The notes under the pieces are model-generated. The model was given only the letters and a program-made list of their open reading frames with translations, did not search any database and was not told the DNA's origin. A stretch of 6,942 bases of DNA from CAZBDU01 sp964490725. GTDB taxonomy: Bacteria > Spirochaetota > Spirochaetia > SZUA-6 > DRHE01. Every line of letters begins with the position of its first letter. Position 1 is the stretch's first letter. The DNA lies in assembly GCA_964490725.1 (NCBI GenBank), contig CAZBDU010000164.1, forward strand, positions 1 through 6,942, in the 5' to 3' direction. Positions 1 through 6,813 of the stretch are shown piece after piece. The translations under genes and the position numbers were made by a program.

Positions 1-167
1 CCCGTCGGGCGCCGCTGGCGCGCCGGCCCCTGCGGGCCACCCGCGCCGGGGGCATCGCCGGCGGCGGTCAGCGAGCCCAGCCGGCGCAGCACGTCCCCCC
101 TCTCGTATCGGGAGGTCAGACAGCGACCGGTCGGGGGGTCGGGGTACACGGACTGTTTGCCGTTCAC
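1..167 (-). CDS. possible partial CDS, N-terminal part, unknown function
   Basis: An open frame reads leftwards off the window edge. If it starts at the GTG at 167-165 it gives at least 55 codons beginning VNGKQSVYPDPPTGRCLTSR, followed by YERGDVLRRLGSL and then a Gly/Pro/Ala-rich stretch. Almost every codon ends in G or C, as in the genes of this window, which is the main evidence that it codes. The frame is open back to a TAA just upstream (about 213-215), and no ATG lies in between, so the start is uncertain. The pattern 'TSRYERGDVLRRL' faintly recalls the end of a MerR or excisionase-type helix-turn-helix (R-x-Y-x-x-x-D-V). That is a resemblance only; I do not recognise the gene. It would be divergent from the deacetylase operon and could share its promoter region. 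Confidence 0.33.
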   Translation of the reverse strand, partial: MNGKQSVYPDPPTGRCLTSRYERGDVLRRLGSLTAAGDAPGAGGPQGPARQRRPT

Positions 168-211
168 CAGCCAGCGCCGCGCTCCCGGCTCCCCCGCTGC
201 CCCTACGGCTG

Positions 212-240
212 TTTACAAACGCCGCCCATCGTATGAGAAT
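212..240 (+). promoter_or_regulatory. candidate sigma-70-type promoter for the deacetylase operon
   Basis: TTTACA at 212-217 (5 of 6 to TTGACA) is followed after 17 bases by GAGAAT at 235-240 (4 of 6 to TATAAT). A TATGAG hexamer at 232-237 is an alternative -10 with a short 14-base spacer. This stretch is clearly more AT-rich than its surroundings. Transcription would begin near 247, giving a leader of about 37 bases before the TTG start at 284. The -35 lies within GTTT-AC-AAAC (211-220), a small inverted repeat that could be part of an operator. The -10 is weak, so the call is tentative. Confidence 0.35.
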
Positions 241-273
241 TGATCTATGACGAGCGCACTTTCCGCTCTTCCG

Positions 274-279
274 AGGAGG
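274..279 (+). promoter_or_regulatory. ribosome binding site that fixes the TTG start
   Basis: AGGAGG sits 4 bases before the TTG at 284-286. The only nearby upstream ATG (247-249) is in another frame and soon reaches a stop, so this strong Shine-Dalgarno is what supports TTG as the start codon. A 5-bp inverted repeat, GAGCG (252-256) with CGCTC (264-268), lies just upstream of it. Confidence 0.7.
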
Positions 280-283
280 GAAC

Positions 284-1132
284 TTGGCTTCCGATAAGCT
301 GAACGTTCTGGTCTTCGGCGCCCACCCGGACGACCCGGACATCCGCTGCGGCGGGGTGGCGCTGCTGTACGCCCGGCTGGGGCACCGGGTGACCTTCGTC
401 AGCCTCACCAACGGCGACACCGGTCACCAGGAGATGGGAGGCCTCGAGCTGGCCCGGCGGCGCTACGCTGAGTCGCAGGCCTCGGCCAGGGTGGCGGGGC
501 TGGAGGCCTACCGGGTGCTGGACAACCACACCGGAGAGCTGGAGCCCACCGTTGCCAATCGCAAGACCGTGATCCGGATCATCCGCGAGCTGAAGCCCGA
601 CCTGGTGATCACCCACCGCCCCAATGACTATCACCCGGACCACCGCTATGCTTCGCAGCTGGTGATGGACGCTTCCTACATCGTGACCGTCCCCAACATG
701 CTGCCCCTCACGGACTTTCTGCCGTACCTGCCGCGGATCTACTACATGTCCGACGAGTTCCGCAAGCCCACCCCCTTCCATGCCGACGTGGTGGTGGCCA
801 TTGACGAGGTGATCGAGGCGAAGCTGGAGATGATCCACTGCCACACCTCACAGATGTACGAATGGCTGCCCTTCAACCAGGGCATCCTGGATCAGGTGCC
901 CCGGGAGGAGGAGGCGCGCCGCAGGTGGCTGGCCGGCTGGCGACTGCCGGAGTTCGAAGGGATCGCCCAGCGCTACCGGGACCGGCTGATCGAGCTCTAT
1001 GGAGAGAGAAAGGGTCGTGCGGTCCGCTACGCGGAGGCCTTCGAAGCCTGCGAGTACGGAGCCGGCGAGGACCGGGAGGCGGCCAGCGCGCTGTTTCCCT
1101 TCGTCCCGTTCACAGGAGGAAAGGCTTCATGA
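284..1132 (+). CDS. PIG-L/LmbE-family zinc-dependent deacetylase
   Basis: A 282-residue cytoplasmic protein of the PIG-L (LmbE, GlcNAc-PI deacetylase) family. Known members remove an N-acetyl group from sugar-linked amines, as MshB and BshB do in mycothiol and bacillithiol synthesis. The N-terminal motif FGAHPDDPDIRCGG carries H14 and D17 as expected zinc ligands and D16 as the expected catalytic base. The second motif, THRPNDYHPDHR, supplies H117, D119 and H120, with H120 the expected third zinc ligand. There is no signal peptide and the length is normal for the family. The start is TTG with a strong AGGAGG. Its stop overlaps the amidohydrolase start (ATGA, 1129-1132), so the two are probably translationally coupled. 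Because the next genes are catabolic and a transporter lies opposite, I infer deacylation of an imported sugar-like compound rather than thiol synthesis. The family call is firm; the substrate is unknown. Confidence 0.93.
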   Translation: MASDKLNVLVFGAHPDDPDIRCGGVALLYARLGHRVTFVSLTNGDTGHQEMGGLELARRRYAESQASARVAGLEAYRVLDNHTGELEPTVANRKTVIRIIRELKPDLVITHRPNDYHPDHRYASQLVMDASYIVTVPNMLPLTDFLPYLPRIYYMSDEFRKPTPFHADVVVAIDEVIEAKLEMIHCHTSQMYEWLPFNQGILDQVPREEEARRRWLAGWRLPEFEGIAQRYRDRLIELYGERKGRAVRYAEAFEACEYGAGEDREAASALFPFVPFTGGKAS

Positions 1133-2067
1133 TCATCGACATCCATACCCACGTGGGAGACCTCAGGCCGCCCGGGGACACCGGGAAGCTCCCGGTCACC
1201 TGGGAAGGGCTGCTGGAACGGCTGGACGCGGAGGGCATCGACAAGGCGGTGGTGCTGCCCGTATCGGTGTCCCCGGAGAGCACCAAGGGCCCGGGCCTCC
1301 TGGAGCCGGGGCTGGACATGGCCAGCCAGCTGCGCGCCGCGGCGCGCTACAGGGACCGGGTCATCCCCTTCGGCAACCTGGATCCCAGAATGGGCTGCCT
1401 GGGAAACCTGGAGCCGGAGCAGGTGGACAATCCGCCGGAGACGGACTTCTCCTGGATGCTGGAGCGTCTGAAGGAGCTGGGTTGTGTCGGGATCGGCGAG
1501 GTGACGGCCAACCTGGCCGTGGACGACCCGCGGGTGGTGAACCTGTTCCGGCAGTGCGGCCAGGCGCGAATGCCGGTGCTCTTCCACTGCACGGGTCCCG
1601 GGCGGGGGGTCTACGGGCTGTACGATGAGGTGGGGCTGCCGCGGCTGGAGCGGCTCCTGCGACAGGTGCCCGACACGACGGTGATCGGCCATTCGCCCGG
1701 CTTCTGGGCGGAGGTGAGCGGGGAGATCACCCCGGCCAACAAGTTCGTCTATCCCACCGGGCCCATCCGCAAGGAGGGAGCCCTGCAGCGGCTCCTGCGC
1801 AGCTACCCGAACCTCTACGCGGACATCTCCGCGAACAGCGGCTACAACGCCATCAGCCGTGACCGGGAGTACGGGATCCGGTTCTTGAACGAGTTCCAGG
1901 ACCGCGTTCTCTACGGCACGGACGTCTGCTTCGGCGGCCAGGAGGGGCGGATGCCTCACCTGGGCTACCTGCGGCAGCTCCTCGAGGCGGGCGAGCTCGG
2001 GGAGGAGGCCTTCGACAAGATCGCGGGGGGCAACGCCCTGCGGATCCTGTCGCTGTACACGCCGTGA
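1129..2067 (+). CDS. metal-dependent hydrolase, amidohydrolase 2 family (TIM barrel)
   Basis: A 312-residue amidohydrolase-superfamily protein of the PF04909 type, whose members include lactonases, decarboxylases and hydrolases acting on small cyclic or acylated compounds. Visible metal-site residues are H6 and H8 (DIHTH at the end of strand 1), E124 (GIGEV), H153 (LFHCTG), H188 (VIGHSPGFW) and D265 (LYGTD), in the usual order. A longer loop after H188 (about 194-220, EVSGEITP then YPTGPIRKEG) probably shapes the substrate pocket. The start is the ATG at 1129, preceded by AGGAGG at 1114-1119 with 9 bases of spacing; the protein then begins directly with MIIDIHTHV, as family members usually do. 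It overlaps the deacetylase by 4 bases and the dehydrogenase by 4 bases (GTGA). It probably cleaves a lactone, amide or ester bond in the same pathway; the exact reaction cannot be read from sequence. Confidence 0.9.
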   Translation: MIIDIHTHVGDLRPPGDTGKLPVTWEGLLERLDAEGIDKAVVLPVSVSPESTKGPGLLEPGLDMASQLRAAARYRDRVIPFGNLDPRMGCLGNLEPEQVDNPPETDFSWMLERLKELGCVGIGEVTANLAVDDPRVVNLFRQCGQARMPVLFHCTGPGRGVYGLYDEVGLPRLERLLRQVPDTTVIGHSPGFWAEVSGEITPANKFVYPTGPIRKEGALQRLLRSYPNLYADISANSGYNAISRDREYGIRFLNEFQDRVLYGTDVCFGGQEGRMPHLGYLRQLLEAGELGEEAFDKIAGGNALRILSLYTP

Positions 2068-3071
2068 GGGCCACCCGGGTCGGCTACGCCCAGTTGCGGG
2101 AAGCCCTGGAAGCGCTGTTCCTGCACCATGCCTTTCCCGCGGGGAAGGCTGCGCTGTGCGCACAGGTCATTGCGGACAGCACCTTCGACGGCGTGCCGTC
2201 CCACGGCATCAACATGGTCCCCTTCCTGATCGACCGGGTGGCGCGCGGATCGACGGACCCGGCCGCGGAGCCTCACAGGATCCTTGCGCTGGGCTCGCTG
2301 GAGCGGTGGGACGGCCGCGGCGGGTTGGGCATCCACAACGCCGCGGCCTGCACGGCCCGGGCGGTGGAGATGGCCCGGGAGGGCGGGATGGGCTGCGTGG
2401 CCCTCGCCAATACCAACCACTGGTTCCGGGCCGGAACCTACGGCTGGCAGGCCGCCCAGGCCGGCTGCGCGCTGATCGCCTGGACCAACACGATCCCCAA
2501 CATGCCGGCGTGGGGCGCCGCCGAGCGCTCGGTGGGCAACAACCCGCTGGTGCTCGCCGTCCCCCGCACCGCCGGCCCCCTGGTGCTGGACATGGCGATG
2601 TCCCAGTTCTCCCTGGGCAGGCTGAAGATCCACCAGCGCTCCGGCCAGCCCCTCCCCGTCCCCGGGGGGTACACCGCTTCCGGCGAGCTCAGCCGCGACG
2701 CCGCGGAGATCCTGGGCGGGGGCCGGGTGCTCCCCATGGGCTTCTGGAAGGGCTCCGGGCTGGCGCTGATGCTGGACGCCCTGGCGGCGCTGCTCTCGGG
2801 GGGGCTTTCCACCTCCGGCCTGGCCGCCCTGGAGGAGGAGAAGAACGTCTCCCAAGTTTTCCTGGCCTTTCGGCCGCCCGGGGAGGAGATCGAGGCCGCC
2901 GGGCGCCTCGAGGAGATCCTGAGCCACTTCCACGCCGCTCCTCCCCTGGATTTGGGCGCCGGGGTCCGCCATCCCGGGCAGCGCACCCTGGCCGACAGGG
3001 AGCGAAACCGCCGGGAGGGGATGCTCATCGACTCGGCCCTGTGGCGGCAGGTGGCGGGCGCCTCATCCTGA
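2064..3071 (+). CDS. yiaK-like: YiaK-like 2,3-diketo-L-gulonate reductase (malate/L-lactate dehydrogenase family)
   Basis: A 335-residue oxidoreductase of the LDH2/MDH2 family (PF02615), a fold distinct from Rossmann dehydrogenases. As I recall the E. coli YiaK (DlgD) sequence, it aligns over the full length: GVPSHGIN, LERWDGRGGLG, NTNHWFRAGTYGWQAA, WTNTIPNMPAWGA, LDMAMSQFSLG, LPMGFWKGSGLALMLD, and a C-terminal GHxxxxLAxxERNRREG-like tail (here HPGQRTLADRERNRREGM). YiaK reduces 2,3-diketo-L-gulonate to 3-keto-L-gulonate with NADH. H47 matches the catalytic His44 of YiaK, and H119 lies in the conserved NHW. The start is the GTG at 2064, overlapping the preceding stop. No clear Shine-Dalgarno is seen, so translation probably depends on coupling; YiaK begins within a few residues of the same point. 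Related enzymes of the family reduce other 2-keto acids, so the function should be read as 'reductase of a sugar-derived 2-keto acid'. Confidence 0.92.
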   Translation: MRATRVGYAQLREALEALFLHHAFPAGKAALCAQVIADSTFDGVPSHGINMVPFLIDRVARGSTDPAAEPHRILALGSLERWDGRGGLGIHNAAACTARAVEMAREGGMGCVALANTNHWFRAGTYGWQAAQAGCALIAWTNTIPNMPAWGAAERSVGNNPLVLAVPRTAGPLVLDMAMSQFSLGRLKIHQRSGQPLPVPGGYTASGELSRDAAEILGGGRVLPMGFWKGSGLALMLDALAALLSGGLSTSGLAALEEEKNVSQVFLAFRPPGEEIEAAGRLEEILSHFHAAPPLDLGAGVRHPGQRTLADRERNRREGMLIDSALWRQVAGASS

Positions 3072-3075
3072 GGCG
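3059..3075. terminator. hairpin at the convergent gene ends, possible two-way terminator
   Basis: CGCCTCA (3059-3065), loop TCC, TGAGGCG (3069-3075): a perfect 7-bp stem that contains the TGA stop of the dehydrogenase and nearly fills the 7-base gap to the opposing gene. There is no T-run on either side, so it is not a classic intrinsic terminator. A U-less hairpin terminator serving both operons is possible. Confidence 0.35.
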
Positions 3076-3078
3076 GAC

Positions 3079-4011
3079 TCAGAGCCCTCCCGAGGCGGCC
3101 ATCAGAACGCGCAGCCCCTGAAGCGGGCTCACCGTGGACTCCAGGATCCAGTTCGGGACTCCCGCCATCAACAGGAGGTGCAGCGCCTCCTCCAGGGGCA
3201 CCAGACCCGTCCCGGGGGCTCCGTGATCGTCCGACAGGCGGGGCCGCGCGCCCAGCACGGAGCGATTGTCGTGCACGTGGGCGCTCACCACCCTGCCGGT
3301 GTCGAGGATCTGCCGGAGCCCGGCGGTGAAGTCGAACCCGGGCACCAGCGAGGCCATCCACAGGTGGCCCGCATCCACGCAGAGCGTCAACCCGGGCACC
3401 GCCCGGACCAGCTCCTCCAGCTCCGCCGGACGCTGGAACAGGTAGGTCAGCCGGGGGTTGAGGTTCTCCGCGGCCAGGCGGACCCCTTCTTCGGCACAGA
3501 CGGCGGTGGCGTGCCGGAGGTTCTGGACGGCGGCTCCTAGATGGTCTCGATACACCGGGCTGTCGCAGTACCGGGGGCGGCAGATCGACTTCTCGCGGAG
3601 CCACTCGTAGCGACGCAGCGCCACGCGTTCGGCCTCCAGGGCCGCCTTGCGCTCGGTGAACTCCGCCGGCATCCTGCCGTCGGTGGCGTAGCCGGGGTGC
3701 AGGACCAGCACCGAGCCTCCGTAGGAGGCGGCGGTGCGCGCGCTGGCGCGGATCACCTGCAGGCTTTCCTCCACCACCTCCGGGTCCCCGCTGCCCAGAT
3801 TGGGGAAGTATTCCGTACCCGGGCAGGGAGCGTGCCCGGAAAGCACCCTCCCTTCCAGGCCTTCCAGGCGGGCCAGCTCCCGGGGGCCGAACTGATAGGA
3901 GAGCTCGAAGCTCGGATCCCACCCCAGATCCGCGGGCAGGTTCTGCAAGAACGCCTCCACGTCCCGGGACCGCGGGAACGCCGCCAGGGAGAGGGCGATG
4001 CGCGGTCTCAT
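3079..4011 (-). CDS. sugar phosphate isomerase/epimerase-like protein (AP endonuclease 2 / xylose isomerase-like TIM barrel)
   Basis: A 310-residue TIM-barrel protein of the PF01261 group, which includes tagatose/psicose 3-epimerases, hydroxypyruvate isomerase, inosose dehydratase and L-xylulose-5-phosphate 3-epimerase (UlaE/SgbU). Residues in the expected order are H60 (SGHAP), H105 (VLHPG), E182 (LAAENLNP), D213 and H216 (CVDAGHLW), H245/H247 (SAHVHDN), D262 and H263 (DDHGAPGTG) and E291 (WILES). By analogy with tagatose 3-epimerase, E182, D213, H245 or H247 and E291 would bind a divalent metal, and H216 sits three residues after the Asp as it does there. There is no signal peptide. The ATG at 4011 overlaps the permease stop (ATGA), so it is the last gene of the transporter operon. 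In E. coli the yiaK operon also carries a PF01261 epimerase (SgbU), which supports a shared carbohydrate pathway. The substrate is not determinable. Confidence 0.88.
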   Translation of the reverse strand: MRPRIALSLAAFPRSRDVEAFLQNLPADLGWDPSFELSYQFGPRELARLEGLEGRVLSGHAPCPGTEYFPNLGSGDPEVVEESLQVIRASARTAASYGGSVLVLHPGYATDGRMPAEFTERKAALEAERVALRRYEWLREKSICRPRYCDSPVYRDHLGAAVQNLRHATAVCAEEGVRLAAENLNPRLTYLFQRPAELEELVRAVPGLTLCVDAGHLWMASLVPGFDFTAGLRQILDTGRVVSAHVHDNRSVLGARPRLSDDHGAPGTGLVPLEEALHLLLMAGVPNWILESTVSPLQGLRVLMAASGGL

Positions 4012-5674
4012 TCAGCAGTGGGCTCCGGCCTGCGGGCGCGGGTCAGCCAGTTGACCAGAAAGATCGGGATCAGCACGGACAGCAGCAGGAAGATGCCCAC
4101 CACCGAGGCCGGTCCGTAGAGGTTGCTGCGGATCTGGGCATAGGTTTCCACCGTGAGGGTCTTCCAGCGGGCGGAGAAGATCAGGATGGTGCAGGTCAGG
4201 TCGGAGATGGAGCTGGTCCAGGCCAGAAACCCTCCGGAGATGATTCCGGGCAGGGCCATCCGCGCGGGAATGCGGAAAAAGGTCCGGATGGGGGGGCGCC
4301 CAGATTTATGGAAGCCTCCTCCACGCTGGGATCGACCTGCGCCAGGATGGCCGACACGGTGCGCACCGGGTGCGGCAGCCGGCGCACGAAGTAGGCCACC
4401 ACCAGGATGGCGCCGGTGCCCACCAGGATGAGCGGGCCCCGCGAGTAGGCCAGGATCAACCCGATGCCCAGGAGCACCCCGGGGATTCCCAGCGGAAGCG
4501 CCACGAACGCGTCCAGGAAGGTGGCCAGGCGCCTGCCCTTGCGTACGATGACGTAGCCCAGCAGCGCCCCCAGGAGAAGGTCCAGGATCATCGAGGTGGT
4601 GGCCAGCAGGTAGGAGTTGCGCAGGGGGCGGGCCACCGCGTAGAGGGTCTCCCGGTAGTGATCCAGGGTGAAGGAGCCGTACTGCAGCACCGGCCCCCTG
4701 GCCTCGGTGAACGAGGAAAGGATGATCGTGCAGATGGGCAGGAGCGAGACCAGAAGCACTCCCCAGAACAGCACCACCAGGGCCACCTTTTTTCCCGGCG
4801 AGGGGTCCTGCAGCTGCGACCGCCGGGGGCTGGCGGCCACGAAGCTCCGCCTGCGCAGGTACACCCGCTGGACCACCAGCATGGTCATGGAGATGGCGAG
4901 CAGGATGGTGGCCCCCGTGGCGGCCATCACCGGCGGCCCGCCCAACTCCGAGTTGAACTCCCCGTAGACCAGAGTGGTGAGCACCGGGGTGCCCACTCCG
5001 ACGATCGCGGGAATGCCGAAGGAATCGATGATCAGAATGAACACCAGCAGGGCGGCGTTCAGGATGGAAGGGGTGGCCCCCGGCAGGGTCACCGTGAAGA
5101 AGCGTCGCATCCCGGAGGCCCCCAGGTTGTGCGCGGCCTCCTCCAGTGTGGGATCCACGCTCTGAAAGGCGCCGATGAGCAGGATGAACCCCAGGGGATA
5201 GTAGCTCAGGATGAAAACCGCCAGAATGCCGCCGAAGCCGTGGATCGCGGGGATGGCGATGGCGATCCCCTTGAACAGCTCCGTCACCAGCCCGAACCTG
5301 CCGAAGAGGATCAGCCAGGTGTAGGCGCCGATGAACGCCGGGGTCAGGTAGGGGACCCAGAGGGCCGTACCGATCAACACGTGGCCCGGCATCCGGTAGC
5401 GGGTGTAGAGGTAGGCCAGCGGGATGTCGATCAGCAGGATCCCCACCGTCCCCAACGCCCCCAGCGCCAGCGTGTTGAACAGGGCGCGGTAGTAGTGCGC
5501 GATGGAGAAGAACCGCAGGTAGCTGGCCAGGGTGAACGCCGAGCCGGATTCCCCGAACAGGCTCGACTTGACCACCGAGAAGATGGGGTAGAGCAGGAAC
5601 AGGAGAAAGCCGGCCACGGCCAGCACCACCGGCACGCTCCAGATGTCGAGCAACCTTCTGCGCAGCCCGATCAT
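4008..5674 (-). CDS. ABC transporter permease, fused two-domain FbpB/AfuB/ThiP type, reading frame interrupted
   Basis: An inner-membrane channel subunit with two binding-protein-dependent permease domains in one chain. The ATG at 5674 overlaps the ATPase stop (ATGA) and has GGAGAG 5 bases upstream. About 12 membrane segments can be picked out, for example residues 13-35, 64-90, 99-124, 298-320, 353-377 and 386-410. The first EAA loop reads EEAAHNLGASGMRRFFTVTL (about 178-197). The second begins EEASINLGAPP (about 452-462), and there the frame breaks at a C7 run (4290-4296). Read as sequenced, the protein ends 32 residues later at 4196. The correct continuation (IRTFFRIPARMALPG, two more membrane segments, ending RRPEPTAE) is in the -1 frame to a TGA at 4010-4008. 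With eight Cs the product is 555 residues, normal for the family. Relatives carry ferric iron, thiamine, phosphonates or hexose phosphates. The family is certain; whether the gene is intact is not. Confidence 0.88.
4290..4296 (-). other. C7 homopolymer (G7 on +) at the permease frameshift
   Basis: Codons before the run (GGC GCC CCC CCA) are in the upstream frame. The family-like sequence resumes with ATC CGG ACC in the -1 frame. Eight Cs (or five) would join the two; eight keeps the usual LGAxPxRTFF spacing of an EAA loop. The run also reads as C-CCC-CCA, which formally fits the X-XXY-YYZ slippery heptamer. Confidence 0.85.
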
Positions 5675-6795
5675 CCACGCTCTCCGGCGGCGAAAAGGGT
5701 CAGCTCGGAGCGATCGAAGGCCACCCGAACGGGGCTGCCCGGCCGGACGTCGTCCTCGGGCTTGGGGTTGTGCACCGCCAGCTGAAAGCGGTCCCCTGAA
5801 GAAGACCGGGCCACGATGCGCAGCGTGGAGCCCAGATAGCTGGACTCCACGACCCTGGCCTGGAAGGCGGCCTGCTGCGGCAGGAGCCGCCCGCCCGGCG
5901 GCGCCAGCGCCAACGATTCCGGCCGGATCGAGGCGATCACCGTCTGCCCGGAGGCCGCCTCCCGCGCCCCTCCGGCGGTCCCGGCCGAAAGCGGCGCTTG
6001 TAGCTCCAGGCCCTGAAACAGGATCGTTGCCGTCCCCCCCGCGGGGTCGCTTGCCAGCAGGCGGCAGGAGACGAAGTTGGTGACGCCGATGAAGCCGGCC
6101 ACATAGGTGGAGCGGGGCTGGCTGTAGATCTCCCAGGGGCTCCCCACCTGCTGCACCCTGCCCCGGGACATGACCGCGATGCGGTCGGAGATGGCCAGCG
6201 CCTCTTCCTGGTCGTGGGTGACGTAGATCGTCGTGGTGCCCAGCTCGCGCTGCAGGCGGCGGATGTCCGTTCGCATCTCCACACGCAGCTTGGCATCCAG
6301 GTTGGAGAGGGGCTCGTCCATCAGCAGCACCCGGGGCTCGATCACCACCGCCCTGGCCACGGCCACCCGTTGGAGCTGCCCGCCGGAAAGCTGGTCGGGG
6401 CGCCGCCGCTCGAACCCCGAAAGGCGCACCAGCTCCAGAGCCTGGCCCACCCGCCTGCGGCGCTCCGCCGCGGGGACTTTCCGAGCCTTCAGCCCGTAGG
6501 CCACGTTGTCGAACACGCTCATGAACGGGAAGACCGCGTAGCTCTGAAACACCATGCCCGTGTCCCGCCTGTGCGGCGGGATGTCGTCCATCCGTTTGCC
6601 CTGGAACAGGATGGACCCGCTGTCCTGGATGTAGAATCCGGCCACCGTCCGCAGGAGCGTGGTCTTTCCGCAGCCCGAGGGGCCGAGCAGGGTGAACAGC
6701 TCGCCCGGGTGGACGTCCAGGGACAGCTGGTCCACTGCCACCACGGAGCCGAACCGCTTGGTGAGGCTCTCGATCCGGACCTCGACGCCCGCCAT
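5671..6795 (-). CDS. ABC transporter ATP-binding protein, FbpC/PotA-like
   Basis: A 374-residue ATPase that powers the adjacent permease from the cytoplasmic face. All catalytic motifs are present: Walker A GPSGCGKTT (38-46), Q-loop Q84 (MVFQSYAVFP), signature LSGGQLQRVAVARA (136-149), Walker B VLLMDEP (156-162) with catalytic E161, D-loop SNLD (164-167) and H-loop H194 (YVTHDQEEA). After the nucleotide-binding domain (about 1-240) comes a C-terminal region with IRPESLAL (290-297) and a beta-rich stretch to the end, typical of the TOBE regulatory domain of the MalK/PotA/FbpC group. The ATG at 6795 has GGAGG at 6804-6800, 4 bases away. Its stop overlaps the permease start by 4 bases. No binding-protein gene precedes it in the window. 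Together with a fused permease this gives the FbpBC/AfuBC arrangement. The AfuABC system of Actinobacillus, first called a ferric transporter, was later shown to import sugar phosphates, which suits the sugar enzymes here better than iron. Confidence 0.94.
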   Translation of the reverse strand: MAGVEVRIESLTKRFGSVVAVDQLSLDVHPGELFTLLGPSGCGKTTLLRTVAGFYIQDSGSILFQGKRMDDIPPHRRDTGMVFQSYAVFPFMSVFDNVAYGLKARKVPAAERRRRVGQALELVRLSGFERRRPDQLSGGQLQRVAVARAVVIEPRVLLMDEPLSNLDAKLRVEMRTDIRRLQRELGTTTIYVTHDQEEALAISDRIAVMSRGRVQQVGSPWEIYSQPRSTYVAGFIGVTNFVSCRLLASDPAGGTATILFQGLELQAPLSAGTAGGAREAASGQTVIASIRPESLALAPPGGRLLPQQAAFQARVVESSYLGSTLRIVARSSSGDRFQLAVHNPKPEDDVRPGSPVRVAFDRSELTLFAAGERG

Positions 6796-6813
6796 CCCAC
6801 CTCCATGAAAAGC

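Noticed and set aside
862..1128. In-frame upstream extension of the amidohydrolase frame inside the deacetylase gene
   Set aside because: The extension is the shifted reading of the deacetylase codons, with Gly/Arg/Pro-rich content. The conserved MIIDIHTHV start with a good AGGAGG is at 1129.
284..1132. Mycothiol or bacillithiol deacetylase (MshB/BshB)
   Set aside because: The family motifs are shared, but no thiol-biosynthesis partner genes are nearby and the operon context is catabolic.
1027..2163. A 378-codon minus-strand frame opposite the amidohydrolase
   Set aside because: Antisense shadow in a high-GC gene. The + strand frame has the complete HxH, E, H, H, D metal site.
2438..3922. 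A 494-codon minus-strand frame across the convergent region
   Set aside because: It reads antisense to the dehydrogenase and out of frame through the epimerase, both of which have clear family motifs in their own frames.
4370..5785. A 471-codon + strand frame opposite the permease
   Set aside because: Gln/His/Gly/Arg-rich composition typical of the antisense of a high-GC hydrophobic gene; no domain, and no ribosome binding site considered convincing.
5671..6795. Annotation of the transporter as a ferric iron or polyamine system
   Set aside because: The ATPase alone cannot separate FbpC, PotA and related groups. No binding protein or Fur-like site is visible, and the neighbours are sugar-type enzymes.
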